Shown: piece by piece, positions 1 to 12,118 of the stretch | How positions within the stretch are numbered: position 1 is the first letter of the stretch | Layout of the letters: each line of letters starts with the position of its first letter | NCBI GenBank assembly: GCA_023105745.1 | Contig: JALGQZ010000005.1 | Location: 2,209,501-2,273,500, forward strand | Direction of reading: 5' to 3' | Origin: Austropuccinia psidii | Taxonomy: Eukaryota > Basidiomycota > Pucciniomycetes > Pucciniales > Sphaerophragmiaceae | DNA: 64,000 nucleotides | Made by a program: the position numbers and the translations under genes | The notes under the pieces: model-generated | What the model saw: only the letters and a program-made list of their open reading frames with translations | What the model was told of the DNA's origin: nothing | Databases searched by the model: none

Positions 1-119
1 ATCTTACATTTATTAAACTCTTAATTGTATCCAATTTATTCCAATTCTTGAGCCCTCCATGAGTGAGTCCCAGTCAACTGAGTGCCAGACCCTCTTCACT
101 TCAAAGAGGCCCTGTGACA
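1..119 (+). repeat. 3' end of an LTR (family A/B), cut by the window edge
   Basis: The last 119 bp match the ends of the LTRs closing at 1747, 7799, 21524 and 30762, including the shared block GAGCCCTCCAT and the terminal GTGACA. Directly after it, at 120, begins the post-pol sequence of element E1, which in the intact element E2 follows the pol stop codon. It is therefore probably an LTR inserted just downstream of the old pol gene. Its 5' end and target duplication lie outside the window. Confidence 0.75.
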
Positions 120-530
120 GGTGCTTGGTGGGGAGAAGAAGTTATTAAAGTAAGTTCCTCTCCTGGAATTCACTTTTAAGGGGGTATTCTACCCAAATTT
201 GCTGTAAGCAATACCCTGGCTACTTTGTGAACACTTGTCAATTCTTTGGACAGTTCCAGAAGGCCTTGCAAGATCAATACCCTCAAATTTGGACCTTTCA
301 TCAAGATATGGCTGAATTTCCTATTTTCTTTTTTATTTTATTTTCTAAATCATTCCATTTATCATTATTCAAGACATTCCTTAACTCAAAGTCACCTGTG
401 GAAAAGCCTCTATTTTTATGGTGCTTGGTGGGGAGTGGAAGTTATGAAAGTAAGTTCCATCTCCTGGTATTAATCTCTGAGGGTTTCTAATTCTTGTAAA
501 ACAACACCTTTGACACTCTGTGAGAAAAAG
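118..530 (+). repeat. Two post-pol direct repeats with hairpin (E1 copy)
   Basis: A roughly 110-bp unit beginning with GTGCTTGGTGGGGAG occurs at about 120-230 and again at about 420-530. The same pair is present in E2 at 27245 and 27425. Each unit can fold as GGAG...GTTA / TAAG...CTCC around a short TGAAAG-type loop. No reading frame explains it. Confidence 0.7.
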
Positions 531-747
531 AATTCTTGGTTTTATCTTTCAGGAGAATGATGGCTAAAATCAAGAAACTCACCACAAGAAGGACACCCCT
601 CAGAATCTTCTTATTTTTCTTTTTCTTTACTCCTTTTTTTCTCTTAATTGTAGTTTATTTTCTTTCTTTACTTGTATAATTCTTGCTTATTTTTATTTCT
701 TTTATAAAGAAGAAGCATTGCCTCCCACATCACTTATTGGGAGGCTA

Positions 748-750
748 CAT

Positions 751-781
<31 letters not shown>

Positions 782-783
782 TT
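748..783 (+). repeat. (ATTT)n microsatellite
   Basis: About nine uninterrupted ATTT units lie inside the E1 remnant. They are absent at the equivalent place in E2 (about 27750), so the expansion is specific to this copy. Confidence 0.9.
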
Positions 784-847
784 CCAAGCTTAGTATTTTA
801 TAAGAGTGGGGATAAAAGACAAATCAAACAGAAAAAAGGACAATAAA

Positions 848-2746
848 CTAGTCATCTCTACCCAAATCATCAAAGTTTTTCTGTAAATCATTAATCAACT
901 CATCCTCATACCATACAAGTTGAACAGCCATCTCCTCAGAAGCAGTGCCCAAAATCATCCTATCATTAGCCTAAGAAATCACCTCCCTAATATTTCCATC
1001 AACTCTTCTAGAAAACCTGGCCACAAAATCTTGGCCATCATTCTCCCTATTTGGATCTTCTCTGGTGACCCGGATAGGCCAACTGTCACAGCCAAGGAGG
1101 CAGGGGCATTACCAATCATCTTCAACAATCATTACTTCATTGATACCCTTCAAAACCCAATCAGCAAGGGGTTTTCATTCAACATTCTCCAAATACAGTT
1201 TCATACAGGATTCATCAATACAGGCGCAAATACCTGTATTGGATTCACCAATACAGGATTCAATCCCACATCCAACTTCTTCCAGCATACAGGCAATTAT
1301 CTCAACACTCAAACTCCAAGGCTGGTATTTCTCACATATACCAGCCCCTCTTCATCCACCTGGGGGTTTTTCCCCCAGTTAATTAAAATATTGGATTTAT
1401 TATTTAATAATATCTTATTTCTAATTAAGAAATATTATTTTATTAATTATTAATTTAGTCTTTGCCTTCCCTCACCTGTTCAGTAGAGTCCTGGTGGCCA
1501 TATCCTTTATTAATCCTTTTCTCTTTTCTGAACAGGTTGAAACAGTGGTACAGAATTATTTGTGGTTGGCTCTTTATTATTGCTTTTGTTTTCCTCTCAT
1601 ATCTTTTAATTCTTATTATTTTATGACTAGGAAATTATTATCTTATTTCATTACTCTTATCATTTGAGTATCTTATTCTGAGCCCTCCATAAGCAAGTCT
1701 GTTCACTGAGTGCCAGGCCCTCTTCACTTAGAAGAGCCCCTGTGACACCAACGTTCTCCTTGCTGAAATGCTTGAGCAGTAGGGAATGGAAAAGGAAATT
1801 GATCCCCTCTTCTTCTACTGGAGCTGGGCACAGGTTGTAATTTCTGGTAGGTGATTATTGGAGAGTTTCTGGCCTGTGGAATGGGTGATGGTCTCACTGG
1901 TGAAACCAGGGAAGGCCTGGCAGTGGAGGGGTTTGGTGAAGGAGGAGGAATTCAAGATAGAATCTTGGAAATGACAGGATGGAAGTCTCTGGGGGTACTT
2001 GGTATGATGTTACTTTGTAATATTCTGGATGCAGGTTGGGAAGGTGAAGTGCTGTATTGGTGGCCAATTGAATGAGGAACCACCTCAGCGTATTCACCAT
2101 CCAGTTCATTGCTACCTTCAGCATTGGGATTGGTGGGTGAATCTGCAATCATTCTCAATCTTTTCACCACACCTTGGATATTGATCCTTGAAATGGGGAC
2201 CTTTGAACTGGAATAAATTGACCTACAACCAGTGATGATGGGCCCTCCAACATTGATCCACCTTACCGCATCCCTCTTCCTGGATCTAGTCACTAATCCA
2301 AAATATCAGTATCACAACAAACCAAGAAAACCACAGCACCTGCTGTTGGAATAACTTGAAGTCCCATAAGGAGTAGGGGCCTCACAAACTGGTAACTCTC
2401 TCCCAAAAGAACCATCCATCTTACTCCACAAATACCATATGACATTGAAAAGTGGAGCCCCTGGACATTGACAAGGTTTCTTCCCAACAAAACAATGATG
2501 GCACTTGGAAGATCAGGGTTTATAGTGTTGTAAACACTTTTTCCCCTTATTCAAGCACTCATTACAGGCAGGATCAAAAACTTTGACTTCCTTGTACCCA
2601 TCATAAGTCTGGGAAGGATCAAAATGACCTGAAGAAGCCAATTACCAAGGGGAACCTGGCCACCTGAAGATTCTAGAACCACAAAAGACAGATGGAAGAA
2701 GAACAGAAGGGGAATATTCAGTAATTTAAGTCAGTTTGGAACTCAT
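848..2746 (-). pseudogene. Broken antisense accessory gene of E1 (Zn2Cys6-type motif)
   Basis: The minus strand matches the antisense gene of E2 (27839-29061). The start is ATG at 2746, followed by MSSK as in E2, and the stop corresponds to TAG at 848-850. Around 2485-2590 all seven cysteines of the E2 motif are kept with the same spacing (C-x2-C-x6-C-x10-C-x2-C-x6-C-x-C), although an in-frame stop has replaced an Arg between them and many flanking residues differ. The intron acceptor (TTAG before TGACT, near 2293) is also kept. A solo LTR (1084-1747) splits the second exon. The conserved cysteines in an otherwise diverged copy suggest past selection on the protein. Confidence 0.75.
1084..1747 (+). 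mobile_element. Solo LTR A (664 bp) with perfect target duplication CCAAC
   Basis: It begins TGTCACAGCC and ends CCTGTGACA. The five bases before it (1079-1083) and after it (1748-1752) are both CCAAC. The joined flanks recreate the sequence seen uninterrupted in E2 near 28070, which proves insertion into the E1 antisense gene. It carries the promoter-like module of this LTR group: CACATATACCAGCC at about 1333, then CTGGGGG/CCCCCAG hairpin arms at 1360-1378 followed by AGTTAATTA. Confidence 0.93.
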
Positions 2747-3749
2747 TTCTGGAGTTATGGGAGCAAAATGAGTGAAGAGCCTGAGATATGCATATAAAGT
2801 CCTGAATTATGTCAAGGGTCTGGGGCCATGTTTTCAGCTATGGCCTCCCCAAGGTCCTCAATATATGTGAGCCTTTAAGATATGACCACATATCCAAAAA
2901 GGTCACAAAATAACCTTATAATAATTATTCTAATAATAAGGATTCAAAATATTATCTTAAAATAGGGGTAAATTATGGTTTACCTCAGAATCTAATGAAT
3001 AAATGTGTAAAATAAATTATACCATTAGATTCCTCAGGGTAAACACACATATAACATTTTCATGTCATATCTGTAAAGATAATACTTACTGTGTAATATG
3101 CAAAAATGCCATAAAAAAGCATAAACTCTTGTTTATCTCAGAAACCAATGGAGCAACATTTGAAATATATTGCACCATTGGATTACCCATTGAAAACTAC
3201 CCATATAAAAGTTTTATGTAATATCTTTAAAGTCGATACTTAAGGAAATAACCTGAATATATGCACTTTAAAGATAAGCACATATATTCATGGTTTTTAG
3301 CTTATATCTATTCAAATATACATGATAGAGAGCTTAAATAAAGATACATCTTACACTTAATTACTGTAACAACAAATATATGAACTTTATTTTACAAGTT
3401 ATAGACAAGGGTATAGCTTGTAAGGGTTTATTGAATAAAATTGCTATATCTGTTGACCACTTTGTTGCGAAAATTGTCCAAAATTAAAAAACGATTAGAT
3501 ATTAAATCTCTACCAGTTCATACATGAATAAAAATGTATTTTTTATCATTCTATTCAAGGTACAACCCCCTGAAATGATGGTTTGAAGTTTAAAATAGTA
3601 AATTTCAACAGAAAAGATGAGCTACAAGAAAACTCATAAAAATGGATTTTTGATGATTGAATGATTTTCTCTTGGAAGTCTAATGACAAAATTCCAATCT
3701 ATCAAAATATACTCTTTTAATGGCTGTAGCGTGTGTAACTTAAAAGTTA

Positions 3750-3943
3750 TTAATGATCAAAGTTTAAGCTTAAAATTGATCCCTTATAATCACTCACTGT
3801 AATCTTATTTTAGGCTTAACAGCCATATAAGTTATAAAACTGGTGAATACTATTAGATTATTATTTATACTAATCAAATCCACCAATTTTAGGCTTCTTC
3901 TAAGCCTATTATGTCATCAAACTGGGAGTTATAGTGATAACTC
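3750..3943 (+). promoter_or_regulatory. Cluster of palindromes in the E3-family LTR
   Basis: Three inverted repeats lie upstream of the TATA box: a long imperfect palindrome centred on TTTAAGCTTAAA (about 3765), AGGCTT-CTTCT-AAGCCT (3891-3907) and GAGTTAT-AGTG-ATAACTC (3926-3943). All three recur in the E3 5' LTR, where the first is perfect apart from one bulged base. The first and third also recur in the 3' LTR. They may be protein-binding sites or RNA hairpins. Confidence 0.5.
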
Positions 3944-4085
3944 TAAATAATGGTGTAATAATGAGATAATATGGTTTAATTATGATGTAATCATCACTGA
4001 ACCTTAACATATTGATTAATTCAAGTAGAAAACATCAGTAAAAATATACTAGAAGCCTTTTGGACTATAGGAGAGAGTATTTTAC

Positions 4086-4094
4086 TATAAATAG
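4086..4094 (+). promoter_or_regulatory. TATA box of the E3-family LTR
   Basis: TATAAATAG lies about 30 nt upstream of CTCCCTCAGACACAACA, a plausible transcription start region. The E3 5' LTR has a mutated form (near 53279) and the 3' LTR has lost it by deletion (near 63300). This old solo copy therefore has the best preserved core promoter of the family in the window. Confidence 0.55.
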
Positions 4095-4300
4095 AGCTCT
4101 TTCTACTCCATTTCTCCCTCAGACACAACAAAAACATTAAATTATTAAGATCAAAGGTAAAATATTTCTTCTTTTTATATAAAACTATTATAAATTCAAA
4201 GAATCAAGTTCATCTTTTTTATAATCATTTATTTTGACATGATTGAATCAACTTTTAATTGTTTTTGTTAGATTTCTCTAAAAATCTCTAATTCCATGTA

Positions 4301-5804
4301 TGTCAGCCTGTGACTCAAAACAGAGCACTAGCATGACATCCAACATACCATAAATAATGGTATGACAAGTATTGAACAAACATAGTCAATACAGGTAATA
4401 AATAAGAGGAAAACAATCCTCTTAAATTAAACACCAACCTTATCCAAACAGAATAAGGAAACCTAAAGGAGAATAAACAAGTCAAAACCCTTATTTTCAC
4501 CTCTCATCTAACTTATGCATACTTAAGTTATTCTATACCAAAATGGTATTTTTCTTAAAGCTCACATAGAGAGTTACACAATGATATCATCCATGTTGTT
4601 GTAACATCACTACAACTGGAGATACCATATGACCTTTATTTCAAAACCAAGACCCCCCTGAAAGTCAAAGAGGGCTTGTACAAAACTGTACAAAGGTATA
4701 ACCAAATTAAAGATCTCAACAAGAGCTTTAATTTGAGACACCTTAGACCTCTGTATCTCTTAAATTGACTGAGGGATCTTAGTTCAAAGGTTTAACAACC
4801 AAAAATACAGATATTCTGAAAACAAGAAAGTAGACAAACCCCTGTATCTTTGGCATACACTCATAGAACCATACAGTGTAATATACCAAACTGTAGAGCT
4901 AATCAAGCCCTACAATACTGTATCATCAGAATACAGATATCTTCCAAATTGGAGAAGATATCTGGCATGGAAGTTTTTGAAGCCTCATACTGATGTACAA
5001 AATTACATCCAAAAACTTAAAACCCTTCTAACTTTTTCTATTTGAAAGAAGGGTAAACATGAAGCATACCAAATTGAAGAGCTCATCTAGCCCTTCAATT
5101 CTGTGCTCTTGGTTTCTTGATATCTCAAAAACTGTCTAAGATATCTTGGTTGGAAGTATTTTGACCAATACTGGCCTGTACCAAACCTGTACCAACCAGT
5201 ACAGTCTTGATACTTAAAATAATGGTTTTTTAAAGCTTGAACCCGCCCAGAATGACTAATATTGATTATACAGACACCAGAACAACGTCATCCAAGTGCT
5301 GAAGTGGCAGGTGAAAAGTTTTTTCACCCTGTATTGATCCAGAATGATCATTTGTGGTGCTAAAACCACAATTCTGCCTATATTGACGTCAGAATTGAGG
5401 ATCCAGAACCACAGATTGACCATTGGAGTGAAAATTTTCACTCCTCTGACGTGTGAAGAGTTAATAACTCTTGACAGTCTTGAAAGATATAAAAAGAAGG
5501 GTTTTTTCCTTGAAAACCCATCATTCTTATCTTATTTTACCCATATTCTTACGTGACAAAACTGTCATCCATCAGTAGTGTCCTTAGAATTATTAAAAGA
5601 CATAATTAAAGTATAATTATTGTAGTACTTCTTTACAGTCAAAGATATTAGAGTATTGCAACCCAGGTCCTCAACAGACTCATCACCACTGTTACCACAT
5701 AGCAGTAGGACCTGAAGAATTAAAATTATCTATTTTGACGTGTCACAGTCATAATACTAGCTTGTATTTACACTTTATAGCTACTATATAGACTCACCCT
5801 GACA
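4301..5804 (+). mobile_element. Solo LTR C (1504 bp) nested in another solo LTR, target duplication ATGTA
   Basis: It starts TGTCAGCCTGTGACTC and ends CACCCTGACA, giving TGTCAG/CTGACA terminal inverted repeats. ATGTA flanks it on both sides (4296-4300 and 5805-5809). The rejoined flanks match the uninterrupted E3 LTR around 53490. There is no long reading frame. A CRE-like palindrome TGACGTCA lies near 5384. I cannot assign its parent element. A non-autonomous TIR element is a less likely alternative, given the TG..CA ends and 5-bp duplication. Confidence 0.85.
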
Positions 5805-6336
5805 ATGTAAAAACAAGAATATTTGCAATTTCTTTTAATTTTTATTTTAAATACAATTTAAATAGGTTTTATTTATATTTTCTTGGTGTACAATTATTCA
5901 AATCTATTATATTAAGTGCTAAAAGTAGGTTATTTCCTCCCTTTATTGTAATTTTTTGAATAATTCTTAAATTAATATATATAGTATTTATATTAATACA
6001 TAATCTTGATATTGGTGATATTATTGTTATGATTGGTTTTTATTATTGAAAAAGATTTCTTATGCCTCTATTATTCATTTTTAATAATAATGAAGTGCCA
6101 TAAATATATTAATTATCATATATAAATATATTTATTTTATTATATTAATTTTTTTAATATATAATTTATATTATTTTATTCATTTAGTAATATACATATT
6201 ATACACCACAATAATAATAATTGATTATCATTATAATTATCTTTTATCTTATTCTTTATTTTTCATAAGGAAATTCAAAGTACAATAAGTAAAATATTAG
6301 TGATTTTTACTTATTTTTTCATAGTCAAACCTTACA

Positions 6337-7095
6337 ATATGGGACCCCAGTCAGCAAGGCTGGACCTCCCTTTCAAGCTTTGGGAGGTCCCCCTTTTATG
6401 GTTCTGGGCTGATTGCAGCAGCTCCAGGGAATATAGGCCAATTTGGCAACCTACGGCATCCTTGGCCCCTTGGAAACCCCTTCAAAATTGGGCCCAGGAG
6501 GACTTCAACTTCCCCCACAGCATACGGGCCGTGGGCCATAAAAAACCAGAAATGGCCAAAAATGGCCAGATTTCAAGATTTTGAGAAAGTTTCCATAGGA
6601 TTAAAAGGACCAGTATTGAGCCAGATGGTACCCAAATGTCCTCTATAGACCATTTGGGCCCAGTAATTCAAGAATTATGGGTACAAGACCCCTGTTCAGA
6701 TATGCATACTGAAGGAGCTGGTGCAAGAAGAGACCTCAAGATGTTATGTCCAATTCTTGGGGGTTGCTAGGCATTCCTATAGCCATTATTCACCATTTTT
6801 CAAGCTGGGAATTATAGTGGCGTCCATTTTGGGATTCAGCCCATGGCCACCAACACTCCTTGATTGAAAGCAGATAAAGACTCCAGGCAGGAAAATAACT
6901 CAAGAAAGGAAATAACTTAATTAAAGGAAGAAAGAACAAGGATAATGAGGGGAAATGTTTTCATGATAATGGTCAAGAGGAAAGAAAATTCAAAAATTGA
7001 AGATTTTAAAAATTTTGTGGGGAATTGGGGATGACACTCAAGAGTGGCAGGATATTATGGTGTTCAGGAGCCCACCAGTTTCAAGAGGGGGATAC
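6337..7095 (+). other. GC-richer 3' internal region of E1
   Basis: Matches E2 29160-30000, the non-coding stretch between the start of the antisense gene and the 3' LTR. It ends in the polypurine tract just before 7096. No reading frame is conserved between the copies. In E2 this stretch would contain the promoter of the antisense gene. Confidence 0.65.
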
Positions 7096-7799
7096 TGTCA
7101 CAGCCACTATCGGGGGTAAGGGTTTCAACCTTAAACCAACTCAAACTCATGAAACCAGCAAATCCAATATGTGTATCAGCAATCAGTTTCAGCAAATCTT
7201 CTTGCTGAAACATGCATACAGGCTGGATATTCCAAATACAGTTTTGTATTAACAAGACTGAAACTGTATGGTCACCCAGCTCCACCACACCTATTTTACA
7301 GTCCCCGTACATTCATACAGGGGCTGTATTATTCAAATCAATTCAAATGAAGATTCCTCTCAAGAAAATTTACTTTTTGGATCAGGAATGGTGGATTCTC
7401 ACATATACCAGCCCCTCTTCCTACCTCTGGGGATTTTTCCCCAGTTAATTGATATATTATATTCATCATTTACTAAATATTCTTACTCTTATTTTTGGGT
7501 ACTATATTTATTGGTTTTAAGTTGGTCTTTGCCTTTTCCTCACCTGTTCAGTAGAGCTGTAGTGGCCATATCCTTATTAACCCTTCTCTTTCTTTCTGAC
7601 AGGTTTAAACAGTGGACTTGGACTTGTTTGTGGTTGGATCTTTTATTCCTTACTCTTGTTCTTTATTGCTTCTTTCTTATATTTATTTCATTACAAATTC
7701 TATCTTTATTAAACTCTTAAGTGTACTCCATCTTACCCCATCTTTAGCCCTCCATAAGTGAGTTCCAGGCCCTCTTCACTTAGAAGAGCCCCTGTGACA
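7096..7799 (+). repeat. 3' LTR of E1 (LTR B, 704 bp)
   Basis: It begins TGTCACAGCC directly after the tract AAGAGGGGGATAC, as E2's 3' LTR does, and ends CCTGTGACA. It shares with the other LTRs the CACATATACCAGCC box and the CTGGGGA-TTTT-TCCCCAG hairpin at 7427-7444 followed by AGTTAATT. The 5' LTR of E1 is not in the window. Confidence 0.85.
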
Positions 7800-10194
7800 C
7801 ATGATTCAAGGATTTAGAGTTTTGTTTCATTTCTATTCTGGTAAATTAGAAATTTAGCTTTCATCTTCTAATCCAGGAAAACATTATTTCTTTTTGTGAA
7901 AATAATGTTCCGTGCCATGATAGATCTTAATATTTTGATAAATACTGTATTTGTGTATTAATCCTGAAAACCCCACATAAGAATAATTAATTGATTAATT
8001 TAAATCACATACTAATTTTAATTATATATATTAGCTCAACAGAAAGGAACTTTCAGCTCCAACGACTCACTTTATCCAAAAGAATGATAATTTATATTTG
8101 AAAAATAAGTAAACTCAAATCCTTAATACATAATTTTTTTCAAATGGAGATAAATTGTCCCATCATTTGGTGTCATCTAAGATCATTTAATAAGACCATT
8201 ATAAAGAAATATCACACAAATAAGTAAGTGTTTCAATTAAATCACTTGCAATATTTAAATTCTTTGTTTCAAATTTATAAATGAGCTATATGTATACTTC
8301 CACTCAATTAATAATACAATGAACCTTTTTATGTATAATAAAGCTGTTCCATTTCTAATACCAAAAAATTAAATCAATATATCTAGCTGATTCAACATTC
8401 AAATTAAATATAACTCTCAAAAGTGCAACTGTTATCTAAATACCTGGTTCATGTTCATGATATTTTGAGTTGCTGTGAAATACATGGTTATTTCAAATTA
8501 GCAATATTAGATAAAAAATTATTTATAAGATGAATTCCAAAAGGTTTCTGAGAGATACTATTCATACTTTCTTCTTTCAAGATACTTGCGAGCTTGTTTT
8601 AGTGTGTGATTGGACAAGGTAGTCATGGGTGATCAGTTCTTAATTTCTGAAATTTCCTTTATCCAAGGCTTAAAAATATTTTTAGCTGCCTCTGTAAATA
8701 CACAAAAAACAGTTTCCTACTGAGAACACTAATCAAAATTTAAGATTATGGATTTAAAGCAAGGGAATAATAACTTAACAGTATATTATGAGACCTAATA
8801 AAGAATCAGTAAAAACACTAAAAATAATTAAAATATAACTGAAAAGATATTAAATCTGTTTGAGTGGTCAATATATAGTAATAAATCAAAAAATTTTGGA
8901 TGATGATTTGAGGTTAAATTAAATCTAAATTGAGAAATATGATGGTAAGATTCAGCTCAGTGATTTGTAAGTTCTTGATCTTCATATCAAAAAGAATATA
9001 AAAAGAGGATTCATAAAAAAAAATAGATATTTTTATATTTTCCATTATGGAAATAAGAAAAAAAATTCATCATGTCAATCTTTTTTTAATAATGTACCAA
9101 ATAAACACATCAGCAGGTCACTAGTGATGTTTGATTAAAAGATAAATAAAATGGGAGACAAATCCCATAACCTGAATATTCATCATCAATGAAATACCCT
9201 TCTCTGTTACAATGAAGGTATATTATATATACTACTTAAAAATATTAGATCCCACAATTGTTGGGTGGGTAGGTCTCTCTAGTATAGCTCCTATAACTGC
9301 CATCCTTGGTGATCTTTTATGGCCACATATATATCACCATGGGTCACAACAGATTAAAGACTCTAATACAGGTATATTATGTGGGTTATTTGGTAGTATA
9401 ATTGAATGATTAGGTGTCAACCTGGACCAAAAGCTTTTTATACTTTTAATACACTTAATTTCCCAATATAAGGCCCCCATGCATTTGTTGTACAGTTTCT
9501 TATGTCTCAGAAGCACCAGGAAACATCAGGGAAGTATTAAGAAGAATATTTTTACCTTTTATGGAGTAAAAATGAAACTTTTTTGTCCCAAATCCACATT
9601 CTAATCTCAATTAAAGACTATCTATTGGAACTTTGTAGCCATAAATTAGTGAATGGAGTGAGAATATTTTCTATATGGTCATGGGGAAAGGCAAATATCT
9701 TCCCAATAACTCAGATAGAGATAAAAAAGGGGCCTTTTTTACCAACAAGAAGAACAATTTTTTTATTGTAATTCTCATGTGTTAATTCTGTCAAAGATAG
9801 TCATCATTTCAGAATTGACCAGCTGAAATGATATTCTTAATCATTTTAGTGATTGTTATGATGATTTTATACAGGGATTTAAGTATATTAATTTCCCCTA
9901 TATTATTTTATTAGATGTGTTTTAGCCTTTTCAGAACTAATAATTAAATTTTACACCAAAATCTATAGTATTTTTGGATACTATATCATAGAGTAATCTT
10001 GAAATAGAACACATTTTAATTCTGTATGGCAAAAATTTGAGAGGATGAAAAAAAAAATATTCTTAATATTTTTTTGATGTTATAATTTTTTTAAATTTTA
10101 TGATTATTTGAATGGTACTTAAGAAAGTCAATAAAAAATTCCAACCACCATTTTGAAATTATTTCAAACCTTCAAATTATGTGAAAAAAGTTAT
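7800..10194. other. AT-rich DNA without recognisable genes
   Basis: Only short reading frames occur and none resembles a protein I recognise. The last ~150 bp (from about 10040) belong to a dispersed repeat with a second copy near 42090-42300. Confidence 0.6.
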
Positions 10195-12118
10195 TTTGAG
10201 CCTTGAGGTATATTTTACATACCCAAATAGGCCAAAATTATCTTCAAAAATAATTTTTGAACTATGCATAACCCATAAGTCATGCATATATTCAAAATTC
10301 ATCATTTTTTATTTCAGAAAAGATGAATAAATTCTTTGTTAATATGTAAATCCATGGATTTAAGGCCAAATTTTGATTCTACACAAAATTTAACCTAGGG
10401 TAGTTCCATAGAGTGAATAAGCTTAAATTAACTCTACAAGGTGTTAATATGGAAAATACTTCACTACCACATCATTAATACCACATAAGAGAATTTTGAA
10501 AAAATTTGTTTTTCTTGATTTCATGCCAAAAAAATGGGAATGTGAGAAATCCCATTTTACATACACACTAAGAAGAGTGTTATGCATGTTTTTGGCACTT
10601 AATATTATGGTATTCTTATATACAGTTTTGATACACCCATAGTGGATATCAGTCTTGAAGCCTGAATTTCTATTTTTGACATAGAAATAGCAAAGGGGGA
10701 CAAAAGACATCAAAGAGAGCCAGGGTACCCAACTTCTGAGGTCTCTGAGGCATAGATAGCTCTAAAGCTTAGATCCATGGCTGATGATGGCCCAATCATT
10801 ATACTAAAACCTTTTGGGAACCTAGTTACCAAGTTGAAATCTCATTAAATCATAAGAAAATTGCAAATAAGCTGCTAATTTGATGTGACAAGGAGGTAAA
10901 AAGAATCTTAGACTCCTGTAACCATTTCAATTCTCAAATACTCTCCATGGATAAACCTTAAAATATTGAGTAAAAATATTTTTGGACTAGTATCCATTGA
11001 TTCACCTCATAGCAACCAGCCATTTAATGATATTTGCAATTCTACATATAAATGAGGTAAAAACTTCAAAAGTTCATTAAAAAACAATTTTTGATTAATC
11101 TTTCTGAAAATTTCAGAACCAATGGAGAAAATGATTATCCATAAATACACCAAAAATAATTACAGTTTCATAAGTAAAATTGAAAGTTTTACTCACAGTC
11201 CATTTTTGATAATCCCACATGAAACACTGAATCTTCAAAAATTCACAGAAAATTCAACCTGTGATGAAATTTCCAATAAAATTCATAACTTTGAGAAATT
11301 AATGTTTATTTTGAAATAAAAGAAGATTTACAGTTGTTACTCCTTTTATTATTAACCATATCTGGGTTGGTAGTCATGTAAAAGCAACAATTAAGTAATC
11401 ATGTTAATCTTACATGACAACAGATGATGCAATTATTAATCCAAAAAAGGATTATTGCTTTCTCACTCACTGGATTTTCAGTTTTCTCCATGGAATTCCT
11501 CTGTGAGCTGTTGTTTACTTAAAAAAGGCCTCCTTTTGCTGTTTTTTCCAAATCATCTTATTTTCCAATTATACCATTATTACCAACAAGTAAGTATTAG
11601 TTACAACTTTTCTTAAGTGTTTTAAATCTTGGAGTATCAATCAGAAGGAAGTGAAATCATATAAAATAAACTATATATTGTTGTAATATAGCTATAAATC
11701 AATTTTGATCCCTCAAATCCACAATTATCTGCCAAATCTCTCTAAACATATTCTTTTTAAGGTTCACTGAATATTAGTGAATGATTTATTATTAATTCTT
11801 AAAGCTTTTCTCTAGTATATGTTTTCTTCAAGAAGTATAATTATAATTATTCCTGAAAAATATAATTAGATATTAAAATAATTTTATTATTTTAATAAAT
11901 AAGTTTCATTATTTAAATACTTCTTGTAATTGCTTATTGTAGACAATTACTGGTTACTGTTATCATCACTAGTAGTGTGTAACAAGTAAAAGAAATAATT
12001 AATTCATTAATTATTTAATTGTGGGTATAATAATTTTTATTATTATATTTGATAAGAACAGTCATTGTACTGTTGATTAATAGTAATATTATCAGCAGTT
12101 TCATAGACAAATCTTACA
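10195..12118 (+). mobile_element. Solo LTR R1 (1924 bp), target duplication GTTAT
   Basis: It ends CATAGACAAATCTTACA and starts TTTGAGCCTTGAGG, a mutated TGTGAG. GTTAT flanks both ends (10190-10194 and 12119-12123). The inverted copy at 18997-31583 defines the same ends. Both ends resemble those of the E3 LTR, so this is a distant relative. A related sequence without the insertion is present near 42163. A 65-residue frame at 11122-11319 has a counterpart in the inverted copy, but this is probably DNA-level similarity only. Confidence 0.88.

Larger units (their letters stand above)
2866..6336 (+). mobile_element. Solo LTR of the E3 family (about 1962 bp without its insert)
   Basis: The start TGTGAGCC and the end CATAGTCAAACCTTACA match both ends of the E3 5' LTR (52050-54024). 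Flanks ATATA (2861-2865) and ATATG (6337-6341) are a target duplication with one mismatch. It is inserted in E1 and split by a 1504-bp LTR at 4301-5804. The full length without the insert and its duplicated 5 bp is close to that of the E3 LTR (1975 bp). Confidence 0.88.
120..7799 (+). mobile_element. Decayed 3' portion of Ty3/Gypsy element E1, interrupted by solo LTRs
   Basis: Segments 120-1083, 1748-2865 and 6337-7095 match, in order, the region of E2 between the pol stop (27239) and the 3' LTR (30001). The polypurine tract AAGAGGGGGA and the LTR at 7096-7799 follow. The segments are separated by a solo LTR at 1084-1747 and a larger solo LTR at 2866-6336, which itself contains another at 4301-5804. 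Gag and pol lie upstream of the window or are lost. Relatedness to E2 is seen directly; E1 is clearly the older copy because its antisense gene is broken. Confidence 0.85.

Noticed and set aside
920..1453. 177-residue plus-strand frame
   Set aside because: It runs across the boundary of solo LTR A and is opposite to the dead antisense gene; chance frame.
9212..9516. Frame with hydrophobic segments near 9.3 kb
   Set aside because: No start context, no conserved motif, and stops soon after; not separable from chance.
11122..11319. 65-residue frame with a similar frame in the inverted LTR copy (19793-19999)
   Set aside because: Both lie inside solo LTRs of the same family, so similarity follows from shared DNA. 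There is no sign of codon-level constraint.
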